Position numbers and translations under genes: made by a program | Shown: positions 31,554 to 40,230 of the stretch, in pieces | Layout: each line of letters starts with the position of its first letter | Position numbering within the stretch: position 1 is the stretch's first letter | NCBI GenBank assembly: GCA_022824865.1 | Contig: JAJDZD010000009.1 | Coordinates: forward strand, 1 to 40,410 | DNA: 40,410 nucleotides | From: Chloroflexota bacterium | Lineage (GTDB): Bacteria > Chloroflexota > UBA11872 | Direction of reading: 5' to 3' | The notes under the pieces: model-generated | Database searches by the model: none | What the model was told of the DNA's origin: nothing | The model's input: only the letters and a program-made list of their open reading frames with translations

Positions 31554-31694
31554 CAGGCCGGCCTCGTCTGCATGTGCTGCAACAGAGCCTCACGCGGTCT
31601 GGGAGCCGGACCGCAACCGGCGGCCGGCGGAAACCGCGGCTAGTTTACGTGCCTCGTTCGAATCGGGCGCCGGGCGCCGCTCACTTGAAGCCTG

Positions 31695-32702
31695 CTACTG
31701 GAGCCGGGCGCGGCTGGCGCGGAGCTCGTGGGCGCCGTTGGCGGTGGAGGTTTCGTAGAAGTAGAAGAGGGAGTCGCCCAGCACGGCGTAGTCCAGGTAG
31801 CGCAGGCAGCGGGTGCCGGCATGACCTTGCAGCAGCGGGCCGTCGGGTGAGTGGCGCATGGTGGTGCTGAGGTCCTGCGAGAAGACCATGCCGGTGCGGT
31901 CTTCGTACACGTCGCCTTCGGTCGTGCGGCCGTCGTAGTAGATCAGGAAGCCGGCGTCGGTGGGCATGACGGTGCTGACGCGGGTGACGTTGGCGTCCCA
32001 GCCATCACCGGGGGTGACGATGTCGCGCTCGAAGCCGAAGCGGCGGCCGTCGGCCGAGACCCAGAGGCCGGTGGGGTGGTCCACCAGCCCGGTGGTGAAG
32101 ACGTTGCCGGTGCCGTGCAGTTGCTCAGCGGTCGCGCCGTCCGCCACGCGGTCGCGCGGACCGTAGCCGGCGAACAGGTAGAACAGCCCGTCCAGCAGCA
32201 GCACCACGGGGTCCTTGACGCCTTCCGAGAATGTATTGGCGGCGTCCAGCACGGGGATGCGCCGGGCGGGGTCGAGGGCGGTGAGTTCGTCGGCTTCCAG
32301 CAGGTCGATGCGCCAGCGGCGGTCGACGGGGTCGAGGTAGCTGACGTAGTAGCGCCAGGCGCCGCCGGGAATGCGCACCAGGGCGGAACGTTCGATGGAC
32401 TCGGATTCGAATTGATCCGCGGTGCAGGCCCAGACGGGTTCGAGCGTGGCGATGTCGCGCAGTCTGTAGATCTCAGACTTCCAGCCGCGGCCCTGGTCCA
32501 GCGGCCGCCGCCAGCGGACGCTCAGGTAGAGCGCGTCGTCATCCAGCCAGAGCGCGGGCGCGCCGACCCAGTAGCCGGGGGCGTCGACTTCCGGGCTGAG
32601 GAGCGTGACGCCTTCGGCCGAATCGAACAGCGGCACCCCGCCAATTGGCGCGCGCGGCGGCATGGGTATTCCAGCGGGAGGCGTGGGCGGGCAGTCTCCC
32701 AT
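31695..32702 (-). CDS. Glycosidase-like beta-propeller protein
   Basis: Up to 335 residues (ATG at 32702, or MPPRAPIGG at 32663). Strand motifs of a five-bladed propeller are VGAPALWLDDDALYLSVRWR, RWRIDLLEADELTALDPARR, VKDPVVLLLDGLFYLFAGYG, LWVSADGRRFGFERDIVTPG and AVLGDSLFYFYETSTANGAH. The D-P-V-V-L and W-V-S-x-D-G patterns resemble GH43/GH130-type propellers. No signal peptide. It is only generally similar to the protein at 14451. It is divergent from an aldo/keto reductase gene, with short spacing (76 bp), hinting at shared control. Catalytic acids cannot be fixed by eye. Confidence 0.7.
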   Translation of the reverse strand: MGDCPPTPPAGIPMPPRAPIGGVPLFDSAEGVTLLSPEVDAPGYWVGAPALWLDDDALYLSVRWRRPLDQGRGWKSEIYRLRDIATLEPVWACTADQFESESIERSALVRIPGGAWRYYVSYLDPVDRRWRIDLLEADELTALDPARRIPVLDAANTFSEGVKDPVVLLLDGLFYLFAGYGPRDRVADGATAEQLHGTGNVFTTGLVDHPTGLWVSADGRRFGFERDIVTPGDGWDANVTRVSTVMPTDAGFLIYYDGRTTEGDVYEDRTGMVFSQDLSTTMRHSPDGPLLQGHAGTRCLRYLDYAVLGDSLFYFYETSTANGAHELRASRARLQ

Positions 32703-32778
32703 AGCTCAACGCCCGGGATTCGACATGACCGCCGGACGCCGCCATAGTCCTACGGGACAACCCGCACGCGAGCGCGCC

Positions 32779-33555
32779 ATGGAATACCTGCCACTCGGAC
32801 GAACGACGACACAGATTCCCAAGATCGGGTTTGGCGCCTGGCAGTACCGGGGCGGCGCGGGCGTGCTGCGCCGGGCGCACGAACTGGGCGCGGCCTTTGT
32901 GGACACGGCCGAGGCCTACGGCACGGAAGCGCAGGTGGCGCAAGACATTGGGGACCTGCGCGACGAGTACTTCATTGCCACCAAGGTTTCGCCGGCGAAC
33001 CTGGCCTACGACGACGTGCTGTCCCACGCCGATGCCAGCCTGGAGCGGCTGGCAACCGACCGGATCGACCTGTACCAGGTGCACCATCCCAACCCCGACA
33101 TCCCGATCCCGGAGACCATGCGCGCCATGCGCCGGCTGGTCGCCGACGGCAAGGTGCGCTTTGTGGGCGTGAGCAACTACTCGGTCGATGACATGAAGGA
33201 GGCGCAGGACGCGCTGGGCGACGTTCCGCTGGTGGCCAACCAGGTGCGCTACAGCGTGGCCGCCCGCCAGATCGAGGACGCCGTGCTGCCGTACTGCCAG
33301 GAGCACGGCGTGACGGTGATCGGCTTCAGCCCGCTGGTCAAGGGACAATTCGGCGACCCGGCCCTCAAGCGGTTGGACGAGGTGGCGGCTGAGGTCGGCA
33401 AGACGCCGGCCCAGGTGCTGCTGAACTGGGTGATCGATCGGCCCGGGGTGATGGCGATTCCCAAGACCGACCGGGTGGAGCGGGTGGACGAAGCCGCGGG
33501 TGCGGTGGGCTGGTCGCTTAGCGCGGATCAGCGGCGGAAGCTGACGGGGGACTAG
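32779..33555 (+). CDS. Aldo/keto reductase
   Basis: A 258-residue TIM barrel. GRTTTQIPKIGFGAWQYRGG is the N-terminal signature. The catalytic tetrad is Asp and Tyr in AAFVDTAEAYG, Lys in FIATKVSPANL and His in LYQVHHPNPDIP. RFVGVSNYSVDDM, and IPKTDRVERVDEA near the end, bind NADPH. The start ATG at 32779 (MEYLPLGRT). The 3' end overlaps the convergent pseudouridine synthase gene by 38 bp. Substrate is unknown, probably a sugar or aldehyde. Confidence 0.92.
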   Translation: MEYLPLGRTTTQIPKIGFGAWQYRGGAGVLRRAHELGAAFVDTAEAYGTEAQVAQDIGDLRDEYFIATKVSPANLAYDDVLSHADASLERLATDRIDLYQVHHPNPDIPIPETMRAMRRLVADGKVRFVGVSNYSVDDMKEAQDALGDVPLVANQVRYSVAARQIEDAVLPYCQEHGVTVIGFSPLVKGQFGDPALKRLDEVAAEVGKTPAQVLLNWVIDRPGVMAIPKTDRVERVDEAAGAVGWSLSADQRRKLTGD

Positions 33556-34273
33556 CGACCGCGGCTTGAAGCTCGGCGCACTGGCTTGCGTTGAGCACCC
33601 GCGCCGCGCCGGGGGCCAGTCCGCCGAGGCGGACCGTGGCGATGCGCAGTCGTCGCAGGGTCACGACCTTTGTGCCAACGGCACCGAGCATGCGGCGGAT
33701 CTGGCGGTTGCGGCCTTCGCGCAGGACCAGGCGCAGCGTGGCGCCGCCGCGGTGCTGGCGCAGATTCCGAACCTCCGCGCGGGCCGGACGCGGGTCGCCG
33801 ATGGAGATGCCTTCGGCGAAGCGTTTCGCCAGGTCGCGGGGCGGGTTGCCGCGCACCTCCACCGCGTATTCGCGCTCGTGGCCGTAACGCGGGTGCATCA
33901 GGCGTTCGGCCAGGTCGCCGTCGTTGGTTAGGAGCACCAGGCCTTCGGACGGCGCGTCCAGGCGTCCGACCGGGTAGAGCCGCACCTCCCGCAGGTCCGC
34001 CGGCAGCAGGTCCAGGACGGTGGGGCGACCCTCCGGATCGCGCGCGGTTGAAATGACGCCGGGCGGCTTGTGGACGGCTACCACCAGGCGGCAGTCGGGC
34101 AATGTGCTGATCGGCTGGCCGTCCAGGCGCACCTGCGCGCGCGAGGGGTCGATCTGCGTGCCGAGCGTTTGCACGGTCTCACCGTCAACCTCAACGCGGC
34201 CGGCGAGGATGGCTGCTTCCATCGCTCGGCGCGATCCCGCGCCCGCGCGGGCCAGGAAGACGTGCAGGCGCAC
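33518..34273 (-). CDS. 16S/23S rRNA pseudouridine synthase, RsuA/RluB family
   Basis: The start GTG at 34273 places VRLHVFLARAGAGSRRAMEA, an S4 RNA-binding domain, at the N-terminus; the in-frame extension up to 34420 is Pro/Arg-rich and probably not translated. The catalytic domain follows: VAVHKPPGVISTARDPEGRP, LYPVGRLDAPSEGLVLLTND (catalytic Asp), YGHEREYAVEV and LREGRNRQIRRMLGAVG. About 250 residues. RsuA, RluB and RluE cannot be separated by eye; a single S4-bearing copy in this group is most often RluB-like. The last 38 bp overlap the convergent aldo/keto reductase gene. Confidence 0.9.
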   Translation of the reverse strand: MRLHVFLARAGAGSRRAMEAAILAGRVEVDGETVQTLGTQIDPSRAQVRLDGQPISTLPDCRLVVAVHKPPGVISTARDPEGRPTVLDLLPADLREVRLYPVGRLDAPSEGLVLLTNDGDLAERLMHPRYGHEREYAVEVRGNPPRDLAKRFAEGISIGDPRPARAEVRNLRQHRGGATLRLVLREGRNRQIRRMLGAVGTKVVTLRRLRIATVRLGGLAPGAARVLNASQCAELQAAVASPPSASAADPR

Positions 34274-34614
34274 GGTTCCGGGCCGGCTCGCCGGATGGCC
34301 ACCGGGCCGCGATTCTGGATCCTCGGGCGATGGCGGTCGCCGGCTCACAGCCTGGTGCAGCCTCGCACTTACCCGCCCCCGAAAGACCGTGTCATCGTCA
34401 GCCGGCCGCCTCGTTGCCACGCGGACCGCATGCTAACGGCCGTAGCCCGGCGAGACAGCACCCCCAAGGGGCAGCACGGCCATTATCCTGATCGGCGCTC
34501 TGGTCCTGGCGGGCCGGTTCCGGTGGTTCCGCCGGGCAACTTCTGGCCTGCACCTCTGCTCGGGGCGGGTGTCACGCTGGTCGTCAACACGACTTGGCAC
34601 ATCGGGAGGCGGCG

Positions 34615-35541
34615 ATGAAAGAGCGGGTCCGTCGGCGCGGTTTCGGACTGCCCGGCAGCCTGCTTCTCCTTGGGGCCTTTGTGCTGCTCTGGAATTTCGA
34701 GGTCCTGCCCGATGGCTTTTGGGGGGAGTTCTTCCTCCTGTGGCCCTTCTGGCTGGCGGCCGTGGCCGCCAACCTGCTGCTGTCGCGCTTGCACCCGTGG
34801 GCGGGCTCCCTGGCGGCCCTGGCCGTCATGGCCGGCACCCTGGTCGGGGCATGGTGGATGGCCGACAGCGACGTCCGGGCACCGATTGTGCCGGTGATCT
34901 ATGAGTCGATCTCGGTGCCGCTGGACGGCACGCAGACGGCGCAGGTGAACCTGACCGCTTCCAGCGGCGTGCTTGCACTCGGCGGCGGCGCTCCGCCCGG
35001 CCGGCTGCTGGTCGGCGAGTTCGAGGGGATGGCCTTCCCGGCGGCGCAGTATTCGGTGCGCATGAGTACCGCGGGCGACCAACAGACGCTGGATATCGAT
35101 CTCCAGGGCTCCTGGGAGCTTCGTTTCCCGCCGCATCGAGCCATCTCATCGGGACGCTGGAAGGTGCAGCACGCCAGCGGCGTCCCGACCGACATCAGGG
35201 TGGACGGCGGCGCGACCACGCTCGACCTTGACCTCCGAGAGTTAACGGTGCGGAGTCTGCATGTCGAGGCGGGTGACGCGGATATCGCGGCGGTACTGCC
35301 TGCCAATGCGGGACACACGAACGCCGACTTCAAGGTCGGCGCGGCCAGCCTCAACATTTCGGTTCCCGCGGGCGTTGCGGCGCGGATTGAACTCTTGGGC
35401 GGCGTATCGAGCGTCGACGTCGACACGTCGCGCTTCCCATCCCAGGACACCGGCCGCTACATCTCCCCGGACTTCGAGAATGCCGCTAACCGCGTGACGA
35501 TCACCATCGACGCGAGCAGGGGCGACATCACCGTCCGTTAG
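34615..35541 (+). CDS. LiaF-like membrane protein with toastrack domain (paralogue 1)
   Basis: A 308-residue protein from ATG 34615, with GGGAGG at 34604-34609. The N-terminal LiaI/LiaF-type membrane region (GFGLPGSLLLLGAFVLLWNF, then EVLPDGFWGEFFLLWPFWL and LAALAVMAGTLVGAWWM) has about three segments. The outer part (from about residue 95) is a repetitive beta domain with TTLDLDLRELTVRSLHVEAG and AASLNISVPAGVAARIELLG, the ladder of a DUF2154/toastrack-like fold. It resembles the protein at 36601 throughout. Relatives sense or buffer envelope stress with two-component systems. No kinase is adjacent here. Confidence 0.8.
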   Translation: MKERVRRRGFGLPGSLLLLGAFVLLWNFEVLPDGFWGEFFLLWPFWLAAVAANLLLSRLHPWAGSLAALAVMAGTLVGAWWMADSDVRAPIVPVIYESISVPLDGTQTAQVNLTASSGVLALGGGAPPGRLLVGEFEGMAFPAAQYSVRMSTAGDQQTLDIDLQGSWELRFPPHRAISSGRWKVQHASGVPTDIRVDGGATTLDLDLRELTVRSLHVEAGDADIAAVLPANAGHTNADFKVGAASLNISVPAGVAARIELLGGVSSVDVDTSRFPSQDTGRYISPDFENAANRVTITIDASRGDITVR

Positions 35542-35707
35542 TCCTCGGCGCCCTCCGTCCCCAGCGGGCGGAAACCGTCCGGCCCTGCCGGCCTAGTCCT
35601 TTTGGCCGATACGGCGGGCTGAAAATTACGGCCTTGGGGCGATGGCGGCGGGCCGCGCACGGCATACCGTGGCGTTGCAATCACATACGACCACGAAAGG
35701 GTTCTTT

Positions 35708-36361
35708 ATGGACAACCGGCTGACCCGCAGCCACTCGGACCGAATGCTCACGGGCGTGGCCGGCGGGATGGCGGAGTACTTCGACGTGGACCCGGTGATC
35801 ATCCGGCTGCTCTGGGTGCTGGGCGCCGTCTTCACGGGCGGCGTGCTGCTCGTCGTTTACTTCGTGATGGCGATCATCATGCCCTCGCCGCCGGACGACG
35901 AGGATGAGTACGACGACGAGGAGGACTACGAGGACGAAGACCTCGAAGAGGACGAAACGGCCGAACGCGCCGACGAAGCAACGGCCAGCGAGGAGGCGGA
36001 CGAGGGCACCGACAAGAGCGAGGACGCGGCGGACGAAGAGGCCGAGCCCAAGACCGACGGCGGTGCGATCGCGGCGGCCGCCGCGACGAGCGCGGCCACG
36101 TCCGACGCGCCCTTAGCCGAAGCCCCGCGTGAGCGGAGGCGTGAAGCACGTCGGGAGCGTCGGAACTCGCGGCGACGCGCCCGGCGGCGACGAGCCGCGG
36201 CGCGCCGGCGCGGTCAGGGCGCGTTCGTCATCGGCGCCATCCTGATCGTCATCGGTGCGCTGGCCCTGGTGGACCAGTTCAGCTGGCTCAGCTTCTGGCA
36301 ATTCTGGCCCCTCATTCTGATCGGGATCGGCGGCGCGCTGATCCTCGGCCGCTTTCGATAG
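35708..36361 (+). CDS. PspC-domain protein with acidic/basic linker and LiaI-type C-terminus
   Basis: A 217-residue protein. Residues 1-60 are a PspC domain (RLTRSHSDRMLTGVAGGMAE, YFDVDPVIIRLLWVLGAVF, LLVVYFVMAIIMP). The middle is an extreme charge block: about 50 acidic residues in Glu/Asp runs (EDEYDDEEDYEDEDLEEDE), then a basic Arg block (RRREARRERRNSRRRARRRR). The C-terminus is a LiaI-like double membrane segment (FVIGAILIVIGALALVDQFS, WPLILIGIGGALIL). The start is ATG 35708. It lies between the two LiaF-like paralogues and is probably in an operon with the two genes that follow (10 bp gap to the next). Confidence 0.85.
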   Translation: MDNRLTRSHSDRMLTGVAGGMAEYFDVDPVIIRLLWVLGAVFTGGVLLVVYFVMAIIMPSPPDDEDEYDDEEDYEDEDLEEDETAERADEATASEEADEGTDKSEDAADEEAEPKTDGGAIAAAAATSAATSDAPLAEAPRERRREARRERRNSRRRARRRRAAARRRGQGAFVIGAILIVIGALALVDQFSWLSFWQFWPLILIGIGGALILGRFR

Positions 36362-36370
36362 GAGGTCGTG

Positions 36371-36604
36371 ATGGCTCGAAACGACACCCATGACGACTCG
36401 GCGCCTGTTCGGAAGCGGCGGCGCCGCAGCCGCCGCGGGGACGGCGCACTGGTAGGCGGCACGGCTCTGGTCCTGGTCGGCTCAGTCTTTCTCGCGGACG
36501 AACTGGGCTGGGTCGAGTTCGGTGACCTTTGGCCGGTAATCCTGATCGGGCTTGGCCTGGTCATGATCTTCAGCTACGTCGCCGACGCTAGGAGGCCGCA
36601 ATGA
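36371..36604 (+). CDS. Small LiaI-like membrane protein
   Basis: A 77-residue protein with AGGAGG at 36360-36365. A basic N-terminus (RKRRRRSRRGDG) is followed by two membrane segments (ALVGGTALVLVGSVFLADEL and LWPVILIGLGLVMIFSYV). It resembles the C-terminal part of the preceding PspC protein. The stop TGA overlaps the next start as ATGA at 36601, which indicates translational coupling. Confidence 0.75.
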   Translation: MARNDTHDDSAPVRKRRRRSRRGDGALVGGTALVLVGSVFLADELGWVEFGDLWPVILIGLGLVMIFSYVADARRPQ

Positions 36605-37536
36605 GCGACTCAAGATCTCTGGCCAGGCAGTCCGGCTTCGGATTCGCGGGCGCGCTGATTCTGCTCGGCGTGTTCGGGCTGCTCTGGAACTTCAACGTGC
36701 TGCCCGACGGCTTCTGGGGCGAATTCTGGACCCTCTGGCCGCTGCTGCTGGTGGCGATCGGCGCGAACCTGATCTTGTCCCGGCAGCGCGCCTGGCTCGG
36801 CTCCGCGGCGGCGCTGGCCGTGGTCACGGGCTCGCTGGCCGCGGCCTGGGTACTGGCGGTGGTTGACCCGCCCACATCGCATAGCTTGTCCATCAACACC
36901 GAGTCGATCTCGGTCAAGAGCGACGGCGCGGAGTCGGCACGGCTGGAGCTCACCGTGGCCGCCGGCGATCTTTCGCTCACGGGCGGCGCCCCGGCGGGCC
37001 TACTCTTATCCGGGGGATCTCATGGGTCCGTTGCCGAAGTGACGGACCAGCGCGTGAGCGTAAGGACGTCGGATGGCCGACGGACGGTGGATGTGCGGCT
37101 CAACTCCGAGTGGAATTTCGGCTTTCCACCGCCCCGCACAACCTCGCGGGGAAGTTGGGTTTTGCGTCACGCCGAGGGCATTCCAACCGATATCCGTATA
37201 GAGACGGGAGCATCGGACCTTGATTTGGACCTGCGGGAGTTGAATGTGCAGAGCCTGAACGTTGACGGGGGCGCCGCGGACATTGACGTGGTGCTGCCAG
37301 CCAATGCCGGGCGCACGACCACCGAGTTCAGCATCGGCGCGGCCGAACTGGACATCACGGTTCCGGCCGGCGTCGCGGCGCGGATCGACTTTGACGGCGG
37401 GATCTCGAGTCTCGACATCGACGAGTCGCGGTTCCCGAAGCAGGGTGACCGATACGTCTCGCCCGACTTCGAGAGCGCCGCCAACCGGGTCACGATCAAG
37501 ATCGAAGCCGGTGTGAGCGACATCACCATCAGCTAA
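36601..37536 (+). CDS. LiaF-like membrane protein with toastrack domain (paralogue 2)
   Basis: A 311-residue paralogue of the protein at 34615. The membrane region GFGFAGALILLGVFGLLWNF, NVLPDGFWGEFWTLWPLLL and the final segments YVSPDFESAANRVTIKIEA and SDITIS repeat the other's order and spacing. The beta ladder includes SDLDLDLRELNVQSLNVDGG and AAELDITVPAGVAARIDFDG. It overlaps the small LiaI-like gene by 4 bp (ATGA). The intrinsic terminator at 37561 lies downstream. Conserved sequence in both membrane and outer domains argues for similar function with divergence in the middle. Confidence 0.8.
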   Translation: MSDSRSLARQSGFGFAGALILLGVFGLLWNFNVLPDGFWGEFWTLWPLLLVAIGANLILSRQRAWLGSAAALAVVTGSLAAAWVLAVVDPPTSHSLSINTESISVKSDGAESARLELTVAAGDLSLTGGAPAGLLLSGGSHGSVAEVTDQRVSVRTSDGRRTVDVRLNSEWNFGFPPPRTTSRGSWVLRHAEGIPTDIRIETGASDLDLDLRELNVQSLNVDGGAADIDVVLPANAGRTTTEFSIGAAELDITVPAGVAARIDFDGGISSLDIDESRFPKQGDRYVSPDFESAANRVTIKIEAGVSDITIS

Positions 37537-37560
37537 TCCACATCCCCCTCCCTCCCCCAG

Positions 37561-37591
37561 CGGGCCGGGTCGCCAAATGCGGCCCGGCCCG
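37561..37591. terminator. GC-rich stem-loop between convergent genes
   Basis: CGGGCCGGG (37561-37569) pairs perfectly with CCCGGCCCG (37583-37591) around a 13-nt loop, 24 bp after the LiaF-like stop and 7 bp before the Nudix stop on the other strand. Only a short, weak T-rich stretch follows. It could end both transcripts. Confidence 0.55.
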
Positions 37592-37597
37592 TCAGGT

Positions 37598-38272
37598 TTA
37601 AGCCCGGAGGTCGAAGCTGGGGTCGTAGCGCAGGTCGCGTTCGCCCGCCAGGGCGCGCCCGGCCAGTTGCGCGAGGTGTGCGGCGAAAGGACCGAGGCCT
37701 GGGGTCATCTCGGCGTGCGTGATGACGGCGGACGCCACGGTCCGGGTCGTAGCGTCCAGGCGCCGGGCCGGGGTTTGTGTTGCGGGTAGCTGCAGGTCGG
37801 GCACGACTGCCAGATTGAGGCTGAGCAGGGCCTCGATTTCGACAGGCTGCGGGCGCAAGTCCTCGAGCGAGAGCGGCGCCAGCCAGAGCCACAGGTCCTG
37901 CAACTCCCGATCCACCAGTCCCTCGCGGGGATGGGCGCCCTCGACGCGGCGGGTGCCAAGCTGGAACAGCGGTCCGTCGGTAGGCCGCACGCCCAACTCT
38001 TCTTCCAGTTCGCGCCAGGGGTCCGGATCGTCGGGCGCCAGGTGGCCCGCGCTGCTGACATCCAGCAGGCCGCCCCAGGTGTCCTTGGTGAAGCCGCGCT
38101 GTTGAAGCACCAGGCCGGGGCCGTCCGGCTCGCCGGTCAGGACTACCCAGACCGTGCGCGTGCGGTGCCAGTGGCCCTCGCGGTGTATCTGGATTCGCGG
38201 CAGCAGGCGTCCAGTGGACCGGCCGTCGGGCGTCACGACCTCCAGCCGTTCGCTCTGATCGTCGTAGGTCAC
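37598..38272 (-). CDS. Nudix hydrolase family protein with a shortened Nudix box
   Basis: A 224-residue protein. The N-terminus (RLEVVTPDGRSTGRLLPRIQ, then HRTRTVWVVLTG and LVLQQRGFTKDTWGGLLDVS) is typical of isopentenyl-diphosphate isomerase-like Nudix proteins. The Nudix box region reads SSAGHLAPDDPDPWRELEEELGVRP: the R-E-L-x-E-E-L-G half is intact, but the loop is about three residues shorter than usual and the upstream Glu is missing. Metal is still bound by the Glu residues of the second half. Activity may be altered or lost. It is convergent with the LiaF-like operon and divergent from the isomerase-like gene. Confidence 0.8.
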   Translation of the reverse strand: MTYDDQSERLEVVTPDGRSTGRLLPRIQIHREGHWHRTRTVWVVLTGEPDGPGLVLQQRGFTKDTWGGLLDVSSAGHLAPDDPDPWRELEEELGVRPTDGPLFQLGTRRVEGAHPREGLVDRELQDLWLWLAPLSLEDLRPQPVEIEALLSLNLAVVPDLQLPATQTPARRLDATTRTVASAVITHAEMTPGLGPFAAHLAQLAGRALAGERDLRYDPSFDLRA

Positions 38273-38334
38273 GCGGCGGTCCTCTCGGGTTGGTGGCGGC
38301 GCTCGCGTACCATGCCGGACAGCTTGGCCAGAGG

Positions 38335-39135
38335 ATGGATACGCGCCCTATGCGATTCGGCTGCTGCGGACCTATTGAGAACATGCCGGCCATGCGTGCG
38401 GCCGGTTACGACTACGCCGAGCTGCGCGTCGTCGACCTGCGGCCCGACGACGACGAGACCGTCTACGCCCCGATCAAGCGACAGATCGAGGATGCCGGCC
38501 TGCCTCCCGAGGCCCTCAACGTCTTCATTCCGCCGCACCATCCGGTGGTGGGGCCGAATCGCGACCTGGAAGGCCTGCGCGCCTACGTGACGACGGCCAT
38601 GGGCCGCATGCGCGACCTGGGGACCCGGCTGGTGGTATTCGGGAGCGGGGGCGCCCGCTCCACGCCGCCGGGGTTCGACCATCACCTGGTGCCCGGGCAA
38701 TTGCAGGACTTCCTGCTGCTGGCGGGCGGCATCGCGGCCGATCACGACATGGACCTGGTCATCGAACCCCTCTGGCGCGACGTGTGCGACACCATCAACA
38801 CCATCGTCGAAGGTTTCGTGGCCGCCCGCCAGAGCGGGCATCCGCGCGTGTGGACCCTGGCCGACTGGTTCCACGTCTTTCACAACGACGAGCCGCTGGC
38901 CACCCTGGCCGAAGTCGCGCCGCGCCTGCGTCACATCCACGTCCCCGTGCCTCCCATTCCCGGCGCGCCGGAGCAGCCGACGGATCCGGGGTTCGACGCC
39001 TTCCTCGACGCCCTGCTGGCCACAGGCTATGACCTGCGCATGAGCGTGGAGGACAACGGCAAGCGCTTCACCGACTTTGCCTCGCAGGCCGGGCCGGCGC
39101 TGGACTACCTGCGGACGCGCGTTCCGGCGTCATGA
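38335..39135 (+). CDS. Sugar phosphate isomerase/epimerase-like (AP endonuclease 2 fold)
   Basis: A 266-residue TIM barrel. GCCGPIENMPAMRAAGYDYA is a typical start, followed by ALNVFIPPHHPVVGP and RLVVFGSGGARSTP. Metal-ligand candidates are Glu in LVIEPLW, Asp and His in LADWFHVF, His in LRHIHVPVP and Glu in LRMSVEDNG. The start may be ATG 38335 or 38350. The stop overlaps the next gene's start (ATGA at 39132), so the two are co-translated. Families of this fold isomerise ketoses or degrade inositols; the substrate is unknown. Confidence 0.85.
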   Translation: MDTRPMRFGCCGPIENMPAMRAAGYDYAELRVVDLRPDDDETVYAPIKRQIEDAGLPPEALNVFIPPHHPVVGPNRDLEGLRAYVTTAMGRMRDLGTRLVVFGSGGARSTPPGFDHHLVPGQLQDFLLLAGGIAADHDMDLVIEPLWRDVCDTINTIVEGFVAARQSGHPRVWTLADWFHVFHNDEPLATLAEVAPRLRHIHVPVPPIPGAPEQPTDPGFDAFLDALLATGYDLRMSVEDNGKRFTDFASQAGPALDYLRTRVPAS

Positions 39136-40172
39136 CGGCGGCGGGCCCGCTCGCGTACGCCTTCGACGGCTTCATCAACCGCCTTGATGACGCCCGGGAA
39201 CCTTCGCTGGCCTTTCATCCGGGGATGGACTTCAGCGCCTGGCATGCCGCGTTGCTCGAGCGGGTGGAGTCGCTGCTGGGCGATCTGCCGGCGCTGACGG
39301 GAGCCGAGCCGAAGATCCTGGCGTCGACGGACTGCGGCGCCTACGTCCAGCACAAGCTGGTGTACGAGACCATCTCCGACGTGTGGGTGCCCGCATGGTT
39401 GCTGATGCCGGCTGGTGCGTCGGCCGAGAACCCGGCCGCCGGAATCCTGGCGCTGCACGGCCACGGGGACGGCAAGGACCAACTGGTGGCCCGCGACGAC
39501 GATCCCGGCAACGTCTACCGCAGCTTCGCCCGCCGCTACGCGGAGCGCGGCCACGTGGTGCTGGCGCCGGACGCGATCGGCTTTGGCGAACGCGCCGAGG
39601 GTTTCCGCCGCTACGGGCAGCGCGACGGCTGCAACGTCAACTTCATGCGCGCCCTGCTGTTCGGCGTCAACCTGATGGCACTGAACATCCAGGACGACCG
39701 GCGCGGCCTGGACATCCTGGCCGGGCAGCCGGAGGTGGACGCCGGTCGGCTGGGCTGTGCCGGGCTGTCGTTCGGCGGCACGCGCACCATGTACCTGGGC
39801 GCCCTGGACACGCGGATTCGCGCGGCGGTCGTGAGCGGCTACCTCACCACCTTCCGCGCCTACGCCCTCGACACCGGGAACTTCTGCGGCTCGCAGTTCC
39901 TCCCGGGCATCTATGCCTACGCGGACGTGCCTGACTTGCACGGCCTGATCGCGCCGCGGCCGCTGCTGATCGAGGCCGGTCGCGCGGACCGGGGATTTCC
40001 CATTGAGGCCTCACGCCAGGCGCACGCGCGCGTGGCCGCGATCTACGCGGCGGCAGGCGTCCCCGAGCGCTTGGAACGCGACGAGTTCGACGGCGGCCAC
40101 GAGTACCGCGCGCAAGCCTCGCTGGACTTCATGGACCGCTGGCTGGCGCCGGGCAGCCCGGCCGTTTCCTGA
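39132..40172 (+). CDS. Alpha/beta hydrolase (dienelactone hydrolase/acetyl xylan esterase-like)
   Basis: A 346-residue protein without a signal peptide. GILALHGHGDGKD gives the oxyanion His-Gly. The nucleophile Ser lies in CAGLSFGGTRTMYLGAL, the acid is Asp in EAGRADRGFPIEAS, and the His is in FDGGHEYRAQ. A long N-terminal cap region (about residues 1-100) precedes the core and includes DFSAWHAALLERVE. It is 4 bp overlapped with the isomerase-like gene, suggesting that one compound is processed by both. Terminator-like DNA follows at 40187. Confidence 0.85.
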   Translation: MTAAGPLAYAFDGFINRLDDAREPSLAFHPGMDFSAWHAALLERVESLLGDLPALTGAEPKILASTDCGAYVQHKLVYETISDVWVPAWLLMPAGASAENPAAGILALHGHGDGKDQLVARDDDPGNVYRSFARRYAERGHVVLAPDAIGFGERAEGFRRYGQRDGCNVNFMRALLFGVNLMALNIQDDRRGLDILAGQPEVDAGRLGCAGLSFGGTRTMYLGALDTRIRAAVVSGYLTTFRAYALDTGNFCGSQFLPGIYAYADVPDLHGLIAPRPLLIEAGRADRGFPIEASRQAHARVAAIYAAAGVPERLERDEFDGGHEYRAQASLDFMDRWLAPGSPAVS

Positions 40173-40186
40173 AGACATCGCTGTAT

Positions 40187-40208
40187 GGGCGCCCCCGTGG
40201 GAGCGCCC
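40187..40208 (+). terminator. Stem-loop after the hydrolase gene
   Basis: GGGCGCCCCC (40187-40196) pairs with GGGAGCGCCC (40199-40208) except for one mismatch. The TT that follows is short. It lies between convergent genes and may serve both. Confidence 0.5.
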
Positions 40209-40230
40209 TTCCTGATCAGTTGCTGTTCGG

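Noticed and set aside
31554..31640. Manganese riboswitch (yybP-ykoY) before the TerC family gene
   Set aside because: The upstream stretch is short and I see no conserved riboswitch core.
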